Positions 8,301-14,547 are shown, numbered from the stretch's first letter. The stretch: 17,322 nucleotides of DNA from JBBQXY01 sp051004815 (GCA_051004815.1 JBPCJY010000141.1:1-17322), one strand, 5' to 3'. The notes: a model not told the origin generated them from the sequence alone. Made by a program: numbers and translations.

Positions 8301-9539
8301 TTGTCGCTCCTGCTGGAGTGCTGAGATTTTCTTGCGACCGGGTGCGGAGGCGCGAGTCTCCTGCTCGGTAGCATCGAGCACCTGGCGCATGATCTCTAGT
8401 TCGGAGTCGCGCCCAATCAGCGGATTCTGGTGGCTACGTCCAATCTGCACCTTGTACGATTGTCGTGTGGACGCGGGAGCGTCGAGATCATTTGCTGCTT
8501 CTGCTTGTGTGCGCTGTGGATTCTGGACAGGCAGGGCTATCGAAAACTGGGTCTCGCCTTGCTGCACCGCCTCGTACAAATTGCGCGTTTCCAGTAATGG
8601 AGCAACGTTATAGTCACGCTTGAGGGCGGTGGCAAAGCGATGATAAGCCCGTAATGCTTCACCGCGCCGATCTAACTGTGCCAGCGAAATGATGAGCCGT
8701 TGTACGGCAGCCTCATTGGAGGGATCGGCAGCCAGGAGACGGTCCAGTGGTTCAATGGCGTGGGCGAAGGCGGTACTGGCGATGCGCAGGTCGGCCAGTT
8801 CAAGGAGGAGGCCCAGCCAGCTTCTCTGAAGAGCTTCACGGCGCGGCATCGTCCACTCGGCAAGGCGTTCTTCTGGCAAGAAATCACCACCGTAGAGGGC
8901 CACTGCCTCCTCAAGCAGCTTTTCTGCCTCACGAGGATCATTGGTAGCATGAGCCTGGCTAAGAAGGCTCTCGAAGGCGTCGGCATCGACCCAGATGTGG
9001 CTCTGGTCGGCTAGAAGTAGACCTTCACGCTCTATGCGCAAGAGTTGCGACAGGGCAGGGCGACTGAGCAGAGGTTCGAGAATCTGGCGCAAGCTATACA
9101 CGCCTCTATCCAGGCGGTTCGAAGCGGTTTCCATGTCCGCCTCGGGCCAGAGCGCGTCCATTATCTGTTCGCGGCCCAATCTTCGTCCTGGGCTGCTCAG
9201 AAGGCAGGCTAGTAGGGTGCGAACGCGCTGGTGTTGCCATGGACTATCCTCGACCGTTTGCCAGCTTTGCCCCTGTTTCCGTTCCATGCTGAATTGCCCT
9301 AACACGCGGATGCGCAGGACAGCGCGGTCATCTTCCGTGGAGGTTTGTTCCTGGGGTGTTTCTTGTATGATTTGTAGCTCAGCAGGGAGATTTTTCCCTA
9401 TATAGGTGCGGGTGGTACGACCGTTTTCGGTGCGATAGGCATACCAGTAAGGGCCATGCCCCTGGCCATCGCGGCACTTACGACAGCGTGGTTTGCCGCA
9501 ATAGCTGATCTGCTGATGATAGGTGATATTGCCGTTCAT
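5394..9539 (-). CDS. SARP-type transcriptional regulator with AAA ATPase and TPR array
   Basis: The product is 1381 residues. The ATG at 9539 has AAAGGA 8 nt upstream; an upstream start would add 25 unlikely residues. Domains in order: a short Cys module (C14-X4-C19-X2-C22 then GPYWYAYR), which I associate with DUF6788; an OmpR-like winged helix of SARP type (about 75-155); a bacterial transcriptional activation domain (about 180-330); an AAA_16-type ATPase with Walker A GEAGIGKT (423-430), Walker B LLLVLDDFHWAD (538-549) and GNPFFAEEL (641-649); then a TPR array to the C-terminus. SARP proteins of the AfsR kind bind direct repeats and activate adjacent genes, often in secondary metabolism or differentiation, with the ATPase/TPR part as sensor switch. 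Targets are not identifiable here. It is paralogous to the protein at 1015-4020. A small repetitive insertion (SHISHVPHLSHLP, about 616-628) is absent from that paralogue. Confidence 0.92.
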   Translation of the reverse strand: MNGNITYHQQISYCGKPRCRKCRDGQGHGPYWYAYRTENGRTTRTYIGKNLPAELQIIQETPQEQTSTEDDRAVLRIRVLGQFSMERKQGQSWQTVEDSPWQHQRVRTLLACLLSSPGRRLGREQIMDALWPEADMETASNRLDRGVYSLRQILEPLLSRPALSQLLRIEREGLLLADQSHIWVDADAFESLLSQAHATNDPREAEKLLEEAVALYGGDFLPEERLAEWTMPRREALQRSWLGLLLELADLRIASTAFAHAIEPLDRLLAADPSNEAAVQRLIISLAQLDRRGEALRAYHRFATALKRDYNVAPLLETRNLYEAVQQGETQFSIALPVQNPQRTQAEAANDLDAPASTRQSYKVQIGRSHQNPLIGRDSELEIMRQVLDATEQETRASAPGRKKISALQQERQHRPQCILLVGEAGIGKTRLAEELSHEAQKRGWAVAWSRVYAQESGVPYRQWTEILRNAMTQGQWQNQEISKHPLVFQPLSTLLPELHDLLPPIVFPTPLSPEQEQLRLWEAALKLLTMMSERTPLLLVLDDFHWADASSSELFAYLVRRLHGRPIILVGTYRDNELTAANPLRSLLTDLQREQAMVHLPIQPLTNEQISSLVSHISHVPHLSHLPETMVQFIQVRAAGNPFFAEELARSLETLSIASTDAAATNQVEPSSTTETIYPLPDTIAAVLELRMSRLSSACQRFLGNAAVLGGSFTFNIIAQLEVSGADGANSMSEDTLLDLIEEAIQAGVLTEEGTGTRITYHFWHPLLVSHLYDQLSAARRARLHRRAAAVLQRVYSGREAENAATITNHLLKGGAEAEFIVHFAEMAADRAYSLSAYPEAEQYYRIAVAQLDEQNGSSLPTASAELEHLSYLLERLGECMRVQGNSAEARSAYERVLTMRHHQRLLTSIANEQHEAQIDAILWREIGVTWYDMGNTTLARQSCEHGEQVLRESGVKGGQAWAILRFEQSYIYWREGNYDTARQMAQEAQQIFEETIQHQNSLVNSDVHLTTTKRTLAGDPTNLGRTHRLLAAIAATVGQLSDALIHLDTALALFEQADLQREIANTCCNIGDVHLRKAEHEAAQAFFRRSLNLAQRVGDIPLISIVYCSLGEVSTRSGDLKEAEALLKNGLTLAEKINEQVYINVLCVDLAIVTQDQDKLAEASTYIYQALIAGRSIRNTPCISLALVALGNWRIAQAITLRQAQTHSDPSIRLLLRARKTLERALANEGLDAEARIKGQLAIALILLLFGETEKAQQLAVSTMEEAQQSELLWGYLCTQRLLGDILAAQSQQKQAEYHFVQAMQAFQTAGMRLEYARTLYSYGTALLQAKGTEKARNHQQGLSYLHEAQQIFGECHALLDLHNVERVLTAHPAMNIHL

Positions 9540-9625
9540 CTCACTATCCTTTGTCCACATGCCTCTGACACTGTACAAGAAGCAACACACATGCCGAAAG
9601 TAGAAAACAGGCAAACAGCTCTAGT

Positions 9626-9644
9626 ATTATATCTCATTCGTCAA
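9626..9644 (-). promoter_or_regulatory. TTGACG-N7-TATAAT motif upstream of the SARP gene
   Basis: On the minus strand TTGACG (9639-9644) is followed after 7 nt by TATAAT (9626-9631), 87 nt before the start codon at 9539. It matches the site before the paralogous gene at 15 of 19 positions, at almost the same distance from the start. TATAAT is the likely -10 box; the function of TTGACG at this spacing is unexplained. Confidence 0.5.
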
Positions 9645-9712
9645 CGCCCCAGGAACATTTGAAGACATTTGGAGATAAGAGTTCCCTTGAGCGGACTTGA
9701 GAGATGTCTTGG

Positions 9713-9812
9713 CTGTCATTCTGAGCGCAGAAGCCGAAGCCCTGAGTGAAACGAAGGGGAAGAATCTCTGGTCGGCCAGCAGACAGATTCTTCGCTCCGC
9801 TCAGAATGACAG
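9713..9812. repeat. REP-type inverted pair with insertion in one arm
   Basis: The right arm 9785-9812 is the reverse complement of the REP motif CTGTCATTCTGAGCG...GAAGAATCT. In the left arm the motif is split, with 9713-9727 and 9759-9767 separated by about 31 nt of purine-rich sequence. It is the same family as the arms of the 4974-5348 element, lacking its outer ends and tandem units. Confidence 0.75.
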
Positions 9813-10048
9813 CCCTTAGCTCCAAATATCTGGAATATTTGCGCCCTGTAGTATCGCTTCCACACGCTTTATAAGACTGGTATAAGACATGGCAGACACT
9901 TCCCCTAAGAAAAGACACGGTTTGTAGAATACACGTCTGGACTTTGTAAAAACACATACTATTGTTTAAGAATCCTCGTGCTTGCCTCTCGTGTATACAA
10001 AAGCATTCCAGAAAGAAAAAACTGTTCTGGGAAGAATTTTAGGAGGTC

Positions 10049-10168
10049 ATGCAAATCTTCTCAGCTTATACTTCCAGAGGTGATTTGCTTCGTAGGGCGT
10101 GCATCGTACTCTCATCATGCCGAGGGCAAGAAATCGTAGTGCAACTGATCGACAGTAGGCTGAAATAG
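10049..10168 (+). CDS. Doubtful 39-codon frame next to AGGAGG
   Basis: A perfect AGGAGG (10041-10046) stands only 2 nt before an ATG that opens a 39-codon frame beginning MQIFSAYTSRGD. The spacing is too short for normal initiation and the peptide resembles nothing known. It may be a leader peptide, a remnant of a gene, or chance. Listed because an anti-SD match this strong with no other start nearby needs explaining. Confidence 0.15.
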   Translation: MQIFSAYTSRGDLLRRACIVLSSCRGQEIVVQLIDSRLK

Positions 10169-10215
10169 AGACAGCTAAACAATCGACAAACGGCAGCGAA
10201 AAGAGGTTTTCGATC

Positions 10216-10437
10216 ATGGGCGAGAGTGAAGTGGCGCGAATACGTCGGCAAATTGAAGTGGAATTGGAAGCGGTGCAGCGTGGCATGTACGGGTTGGCCG
10301 TAGGAGCGGCTCGTCATGAGTTTATTCGGAAGCGCATGGATCGTGTGGGGGCGTATCATGACAAGTTGGCTCAAAAGGTGGGCGAAGATGTGGCGAATCT
10401 GATGGTCTATACCATCTACAACGAGGCCATCAAATAG
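10216..10437 (+). CDS. Small helical cytoplasmic protein (73 aa)
   Basis: The ATG at 10216 has AAAGAGG about 9 nt upstream. The product is hydrophilic and predicted nearly all helical, rich in Arg, Glu and Ala, with no signal or membrane segment; GMYGLAVGAARHEFI forms the central portion. I do not recognise a named family and see no HTH or metal motif. It is first of four co-directional genes (spacing 48 nt to the next). A hairpin overlaps its stop codon, which could separate its expression from the downstream genes. A small adaptor or DNA/RNA-associated protein would fit, but this is a guess. Confidence 0.7.
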   Translation: MGESEVARIRRQIEVELEAVQRGMYGLAVGAARHEFIRKRMDRVGAYHDKLAQKVGEDVANLMVYTIYNEAIK

Positions 10438-10460
10438 TGGGGAGGCCAACCTCACCCCAC
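10437..10460 (+). promoter_or_regulatory. Hairpin at the stop codon of the 73-aa gene
   Basis: GTGGGG (10437-10442) pairs with CCCCAC (10455-10460), and AGG/CCT continues the stem with a 2-nt bulge and a CCAA loop. The last base of the stop codon is within the stem. No T-tract follows, so it is more likely an mRNA processing or stability element, or a partial attenuator, than a full terminator. Confidence 0.4.
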
Positions 10461-10485
10461 GCGGGCAAGAAACGAAGGAGTTTGT

Positions 10486-11331
10486 ATGAGAAATTTACAG
10501 CGTGTGGTGACGATTGGCTGCGTCTGTATCGAGGTGTTAGTGCTGGTGGGTACTGTCTCGGCAATGTTTTCGCCGGGGCTACAGGCGGCATTGACGGTGC
10601 CGCTCATCCACAGGATGACGCCGACGATGGGGACGAAGAACATAATGAAGCCTGGGGCGGGAACCACTCCTATTATACAGGCGACAGCAACCACAGGAGT
10701 GATACCGTTGCCCACACAGATGACAATGACAATGATGTCAACGACCTTCCTGGCCCAGGATACCTTTCAGCGTACGGATCAGCGTTTTTGGGGCAAAGCA
10801 TCCGATGGTCAGACGTGGCAGGGGAACGCGAATAGTTCGCAAAACTTTACTATCGCAGGTCGTATGGGTCTGGTCTCTCATGGTCAAGGTGCCTTTGAGG
10901 CCATCCTGGGGCCGCGGGTAGCTGATGCTGAGGTCATGTGTAGCGGTGTAGTCAGCCTTTTCAACAATGGTACGACGAATATGGGCCTGGTGCTGCGTTG
11001 GATGGATAGTAACAATTGGTATAAGGCATATATCGACGGCAATCAATTGATCGTGCTCAAAAGAGTGGCTGGCGTGACTACCGTGTTGAAAGCAGTCGCT
11101 TTTCCTGCACTGAGCGGGAAATCCTATGCGTTGCGTTTCCGTGCGGTGGGGTCGATGCTAGCGGCGAAAGTGTGGCCGACAGGTCAGGCCGAACCAGCAA
11201 TGTGGATGGTGACGGCGACCGATACAACGTTCTTGTCGGGCTTTGGCGGTCTTCGTCTGCTGCTACAGAATAATGTGGTCGCTCAAATGACGTTGTTCAC
11301 TGAGCAGGCAGTAGCGAAAAACACTCCGTAG
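10486..11331 (+). CDS. Secreted protein with LamG/concanavalin-like jelly-roll domain
   Basis: The product is 281 residues; the ATG at 10486 has GAAGGAG 5 nt upstream. The N-terminus is a signal peptide (RNLQR, hydrophobic to about residue 27, possible cleavage after VSA or LQA); there is no lipobox. A Thr/Pro/Met-rich linker follows (about 36-88). Residues about 92-275 form a beta-rich domain: QDTFQRTDQRFWGKAS, then SDGQTWQ, then VLRWMDSNNWYKAYIDG and RFRAVGSMLAAKVWP. This pattern is typical of laminin-G/concanavalin-like folds found in sugar- or surface-binding proteins. No catalytic residues are evident. It is probably exported and tethered or free outside the membrane. Lying 47 nt before a PP2C phosphatase gene, it may supply the extracellular side of a signalling pathway; the link is inferred from position only. 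Confidence 0.75.
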   Translation: MRNLQRVVTIGCVCIEVLVLVGTVSAMFSPGLQAALTVPLIHRMTPTMGTKNIMKPGAGTTPIIQATATTGVIPLPTQMTMTMMSTTFLAQDTFQRTDQRFWGKASDGQTWQGNANSSQNFTIAGRMGLVSHGQGAFEAILGPRVADAEVMCSGVVSLFNNGTTNMGLVLRWMDSNNWYKAYIDGNQLIVLKRVAGVTTVLKAVAFPALSGKSYALRFRAVGSMLAAKVWPTGQAEPAMWMVTATDTTFLSGFGGLRLLLQNNVVAQMTLFTEQAVAKNTP

Positions 11332-11378
11332 GACGATGGTGTGCCGACAAAGCCTGGGGAAGTCAAAGGAAGAGCAGT

Positions 11379-12371
11379 ATGGTCGAACAATTTAAAACCG
11401 CTCACAACATGCATGTGAAGCTTGTAAAGCCTGTGAGTCACAGACGAGCAACGACTCCATTGTCAGAGCATACATCAAGAACGCCAGGTACTCCAAGTAC
11501 TCCAAGTACCCCAAGTACCCCGAGTACCCCACGTCCGCCAACGGCTAGACCGATGACGACGCAATCCTGGCAACGTCGGCTGGCTCTGACGCTGGATATC
11601 GGGGCTGATTGGCATGTTGGTATTCGGCGGAAAGACAAGCCAAATGAAGATAGTCTGGTCGCGTTCGGGGGTAGGTGTATCTACAATTCGCGTCTGCTTC
11701 CCTTTGGCCTTCTCATTGTGGCGGATGGCATGGGTGGACACGCGAATGGGCAAGATGCGAGCTATTTAGCCGTACAAACGATGCTACAAACCGTGCTGCC
11801 CAGCATCGTCGGTAGCGATGCGCTCAGTGAGACGATGATCGTGGATTTGCTCTCGGAAGGCGTGCAGCAAGCCAACATGGCCGTGTATCAACGGGGCAAG
11901 GAGATTGGAGCGGAGACAGGAACGACGATCACGGCGGCATTGGTGGTGGATACGACAGCTTTTGTGATCAACGTGGGCGATAGCCGGACATATCTCTATC
12001 GCGAATACGAGGGGCTTTTGCAGGTCACACGCGATCACTCACGGGTGGCTCGCCTGGTGGAAGAGGGCAAGATTGCTCCCGACGACATTTATACCCATCC
12101 AGACCGCAATCAGGTTTATCGCGCCCTGGGAGAAGAGGCGGGAGTAGCGGTGGATTGGTTTACCGTGTCATTGCAACCGGGCGATCGGTTGCTCCTCTGC
12201 TCAGATGGTCTGTGGGAGATGGTGCGCAATCCAGATATCGCACGGATTCTCAAGCAGCCTGAATTGAATGCCACGCAATCCTGTAAAGCTCTTGTACGGG
12301 CCGCATTACAAGGGGGCGGCTTGGATAACATTAGCTCGATAGTCGTACACGTCACCCCAGCACTAGCGTGA
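11379..12371 (+). CDS. PP2C-type Ser/Thr protein phosphatase
   Basis: The product is 330 residues; the ATG at 11379 has AAAGGAAG 5-6 nt upstream. Residues 1-60 are a basic, low-complexity tail with four exact Ser-Thr-Pro repeats (40-51). The catalytic domain spans about 70-328 and has all family motifs: KPNED (87-91), VADGMGGH (114-121), GTT (181-183), VGDSRTYL (199-206), RDHS (218-221), CSDGLWEMV (274-282) and LDNIS (315-319). D91, D116, D276 and D316 should bind the Mn/Mg ions. It has no membrane segment, so it is cytoplasmic, and it is complete by motifs. Such enzymes oppose Hanks-type kinases or act on anti-sigma switches. Its immediate neighbours, a secreted protein and a sigma factor, suggest a transcriptional stress or envelope response, but no kinase or anti-sigma factor lies in the window. 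Confidence 0.93.
   Translation: MVEQFKTAHNMHVKLVKPVSHRRATTPLSEHTSRTPGTPSTPSTPSTPSTPRPPTARPMTTQSWQRRLALTLDIGADWHVGIRRKDKPNEDSLVAFGGRCIYNSRLLPFGLLIVADGMGGHANGQDASYLAVQTMLQTVLPSIVGSDALSETMIVDLLSEGVQQANMAVYQRGKEIGAETGTTITAALVVDTTAFVINVGDSRTYLYREYEGLLQVTRDHSRVARLVEEGKIAPDDIYTHPDRNQVYRALGEEAGVAVDWFTVSLQPGDRLLLCSDGLWEMVRNPDIARILKQPELNATQSCKALVRAALQGGGLDNISSIVVHVTPALA
11487..11531 (+). repeat. In-frame 9-bp tandem repeat (Ser-Thr-Pro)
   Basis: About five 9-nt units of the type ACTCCAAGT encode GTP-STP-STP-STP-STP in the N-terminal tail of the phosphatase. Units differ only at synonymous third positions or one base. Length variation by slippage would stay in frame. Confidence 0.85.
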
Positions 12372-12383
12372 GAGACTAGCAAG

Positions 12384-12426
12384 AGGCTATAAATGGTGTG
12401 TAGGGGCCGATTTATCGCGCCCCTAC
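12384..12426 (+). repeat. Dispersed palindromic repeat, copy B
   Basis: 12384-12416 repeats 199-231 inverted (32 of 33). Here the element also has its second arm: GTAGGGGC (12400-12407) pairs with GCCCCTAC (12419-12426) around an 11-nt loop. It lies between the phosphatase and sigma factor genes, so if they are co-transcribed the hairpin would be in the message and could lower downstream expression. Confidence 0.8.
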
Positions 12427-12490
12427 GGGAATTTCATACAAAGGAACTTTTGAGAAGCCCAGATAAGACAATATTGAAGGGAAGAACATT

Positions 12491-13564
12491 ATGAGTATGA
12501 AGACACTGGTAACAGCACGAAGATCAGCTTCGACAGAGCAAAAGAATGGCCCTACAACCCATTCCTCGGACGAGCAAGATTCAGTTCCTCTGTCACCTAT
12601 TACTCACAAAAACATAGACCACTATTTGTTCCGCATCGGTAAACCCGGCGACGGCATAGCCTTACAAACAGAGCAGGAACTCTATTGTTTGCGGGATAGT
12701 AAGTACCTGTACAAGCACGAAATCGGACGTGTACAACAGCTTTCCGCGGAAGAGGTGGTATGCCTGGGGCAACGCATGGAACGTGCAAAGGTGGAAGAGG
12801 GTAGGGTGAAAGCAGATCGTCGTATTATCGCGGACGGCGAGGAGGCCAAACGCCAATTGATTGAGGCCAACCTGCGTCTGGTCGTCAGTATCGCACGAAA
12901 GTACGTAGGGCTGGGAATGGACCTGATGGACCTTGTGCAAGAGGGCAATATTGGGCTTATTCATGCCGTCGAAAAGTTTGATTATCGGTTGGGGTATAAG
13001 TTCAGTACCTATGCGACATGGTGGATTCGCCGGGCCATGTCTCATGCATTGGCGGGTCAGGCGCATGCGATTCGCGTACCTCTCTATAAGAAAGAGGAGA
13101 TCAAACGTCTTGCGCTGACACGGCGGCGTTTGCAGCAAAACCTGGAACGCGAACCGACGGTAGAAGACATGGCCCATGAGATGGACCTGAACGTGCAACA
13201 GGTGATCGCCCTCTTAATTGCCAGTGAGGATACTGTGAGCCTGGACGTGGTCAGCGACAACACCGAAGATGACCAGGCGATAAAGGATACCCTGGAGGAC
13301 GATAGTATCTATGCGCCTGAGCAGGTGGCCGTCAAACATATGTTGGAAACGTATATCCAGGAACTGCTCGCTGATTTGAATCCCAATGAGCGTCGCATTA
13401 TTAGCTTACGCTACGGTCTGGCGGGTACGCACGAGCACTCTCTAAAAGAAGTGGGCAAGAAGCTAGGGGTGACGCACGAGGCTATTCGCCAGGTGGAAAC
13501 AAAGGCATTGCGCAAGCTGGCGGGACCCAGCCGTTCCCGTATGTTACATGATTTTTTGCAGTAA
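12491..13564 (+). CDS. RNA polymerase sigma factor, group 2 RpoD-like
   Basis: The product is 357 residues; the ATG at 12491 has AAGGGAAG 6-7 nt upstream (a second ATG two codons later is less well placed). Residues 1-60 are variable. Region 1.2-like sequence lies near 60-100, region 2 at about 119-190 (including ANLRLVVSIARKYVG, DLVQEGNIGL, FSTYATWWIRRAM), region 3 at about 198-275, and region 4 at about 285-357 with the 4.2 helix-turn-helix (HSLKEVGKKLGVTHEAIRQVE). There is no long region 1.1 or large non-conserved insert, so it is an alternative group 2 factor rather than the housekeeping one. Conserved region 2.4/4.2 residues suggest promoters close to the standard -35/-10. It closes the four-gene cluster, 119 nt after the PP2C gene, and is followed by a terminator. 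Confidence 0.92.
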   Translation: MSMKTLVTARRSASTEQKNGPTTHSSDEQDSVPLSPITHKNIDHYLFRIGKPGDGIALQTEQELYCLRDSKYLYKHEIGRVQQLSAEEVVCLGQRMERAKVEEGRVKADRRIIADGEEAKRQLIEANLRLVVSIARKYVGLGMDLMDLVQEGNIGLIHAVEKFDYRLGYKFSTYATWWIRRAMSHALAGQAHAIRVPLYKKEEIKRLALTRRRLQQNLEREPTVEDMAHEMDLNVQQVIALLIASEDTVSLDVVSDNTEDDQAIKDTLEDDSIYAPEQVAVKHMLETYIQELLADLNPNERRIISLRYGLAGTHEHSLKEVGKKLGVTHEAIRQVETKALRKLAGPSRSRMLHDFLQ

Positions 13565-13591
13565 CCGTTTCTCACGCTTGTTGCAAGACTG

Positions 13592-13618
13592 ATGGCGGCC
13601 ATTGTGGCCGCCATTTTT
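13592..13618 (+). terminator. Intrinsic terminator after the sigma factor gene
   Basis: A perfect 10-bp GC-rich stem (13592-13601 with 13605-13614), 3-nt loop, then TTTTT. It lies 28 nt after the stop codon and ends the four-gene cluster. Confidence 0.9.
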
Positions 13619-13773
13619 GTGGTGCATGGAAAGCCTCCCCTCACTTTACCACCGCTTTTTAGCTGTGGGCATGGCATTCTCCTTCACCTATATTGTGTAC
13701 ACACAACGGGAAAGATTGCAATGCTACGCGTATTTTCCAGCAGCAATGAACATGCACAAGAGCCAAGATTGGT

Positions 13774-13792
13774 ATAAGACAATGTGTCTTAT
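13774..13792. promoter_or_regulatory. Small palindrome, operator or weak terminator
   Basis: ATAAGACA and TGTCTTAT flank 3 nt. The left arm is part of GGTATAAGACA, also present at 9879-9889. TCTTTGTTTT follows, so a weak terminator is possible; the AT-rich short stem fits an operator equally well. Confidence 0.3.
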
Positions 13793-13891
13793 CTTTGTTT
13801 TGGGCAATCTGTACCGTAAAGATTGCCTTAATAGTTTCCCCAGGAGCCGGATTCTTGGCGAAGGAAGCTAGGAGGCTATGTGAAGTGCGAT

Positions 13892-14013
13892 AGAGTAGAC
13901 TCCCTTATAGTAGATGACTTAGTGAGCGCATTTCGCCAGTGAGTGTGGCGACATGGAAAGTGATCTACTCTACGGCGCGGCATGACGGCTTGATCTTATA
14001 GATACCGTCATGC
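13892..14013 (+). ncRNA. Candidate structured leader RNA
   Basis: TAGAGTAGA (13892-13900) pairs with TCTACTCTA (13964-13972), enclosing a smaller hairpin TCGCCA-N7-TGGCGA (13933-13951). Only 7 nt later GCATGACGG (13980-13988) pairs with CCGTCATGC (14005-14013). Three stems in 122 nt, ending 64 nt before the response regulator start codon, suggest a leader element, small RNA or DNA operator set. No known riboswitch consensus is recognised. Confidence 0.35.
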
Positions 14014-14077
14014 ATGCATTTATTACCAGTGCGTCAAGTACATGCGGCAATAGAGCGGGAAGAGAAAGGAGAGCGAC

Positions 14078-14491
14078 ATGCCTAAACAGGTCATGATTAT
14101 TGATGATTCACTCACCGTTCGTAAGATCGTTGAGGTTAGCCTGAGACGGAAAGGCATTGCTTGCTCCTGTTATGCGAGTGGTTTTGAGGCGTTGCGAGCG
14201 TTATCGACGCAAAAAGAAACGGTGCCTGATTTAGTCTTTCTCGATGTCGGTCTCCCGAAAATGGATGGCTACAGAGTCGCACAACACTTGAAAGCAAGGC
14301 AAGAGTATAAAGAGACGGTGATTGTAATGCTTTCCGGTCATTCTGGCATGCTAGATCGTCTCAAGGGGCGTCTCTCAGGAGCACGGAACTATATGACCAA
14401 GCCGTTCAAGACGGATGACATTCTCTCTGTGGTGTACGAGTATCTCAATATACCGCTCTCCGCAAGGATTTGTACTGATGACTGTTACTGA
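14078..14491 (+). CDS. Single-domain response regulator (CheY-like receiver)
   Basis: The product is 137 residues; the ATG at 14078 has AAAGGAG 6 nt upstream. It is a complete receiver domain: acidic pair D9-D10 (IIDDS), phospho-acceptor D56 (VFLDVGLP), S86 in MLSGHS and K108 in MTKPF. A short tail follows (to residue 137, with two Cys) and no output domain. Such proteins pass a phosphate or act by binding a partner, as in chemotaxis, motility or phosphorelays. The sequence after D9 (SLTVRKIVEVSLRRKG) resembles PilG/PilH- or PatA-type receivers. No histidine kinase lies in the window. The convergent neighbour may carry a winged helix, making a split regulator conceivable. Confidence 0.93.
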   Translation: MPKQVMIIDDSLTVRKIVEVSLRRKGIACSCYASGFEALRALSTQKETVPDLVFLDVGLPKMDGYRVAQHLKARQEYKETVIVMLSGHSGMLDRLKGRLSGARNYMTKPFKTDDILSVVYEYLNIPLSARICTDDCY

Positions 14492-14547
14492 TTGATGCAG
14501 TACTTCTCGCCGCCTCTGGCGGCTTGCTAATGTGATACATAGAGCAG

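Larger units (their letters stand above)
9540..10215. other. Intergenic region between divergent SARP gene and four-gene cluster
   Basis: The 676-nt spacer holds the SARP promoter motif (9626-9644), the REP pair (9713-9812), an AT-rich inverted repeat CAAATAT-N5-ATATTTG (9823-9841), the word GGTATAAGACA (9879-9889, also at 13771-13781), and a weak hairpin with arms 10008-10013/10025-10030. No clear sigma-70 promoter for the rightward genes was found. Confidence 0.55.
13619..14077. other. Intergenic leader with several inverted repeats
   Basis: No gene was found. The stretch holds a palindrome TGTGTACACA (13694-13703), an 8-bp inverted repeat ATAAGACA-N3-TGTCTTAT (13774-13792) followed by a T-rich run, and a cluster of longer inverted repeats at 13892-14013 described separately. 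Open frames here cover less than 90 codons and look random. Confidence 0.55.

Noticed and set aside
9540..9614. Upstream start of the SARP gene
   Set aside because: The extra 25 residues are not domain-like and the ATG at 9539 has a good ribosome site.
10437..10835. 132-codon frame overlapping the secreted protein gene
   Set aside because: Out-of-frame shadow of the 10486-11331 gene; lacks a ribosome site and family signature.
13592..13871. Small plus-strand frames after the sigma factor gene
   Set aside because: They start inside the terminator hairpin and have no convincing ribosome site or protein features.
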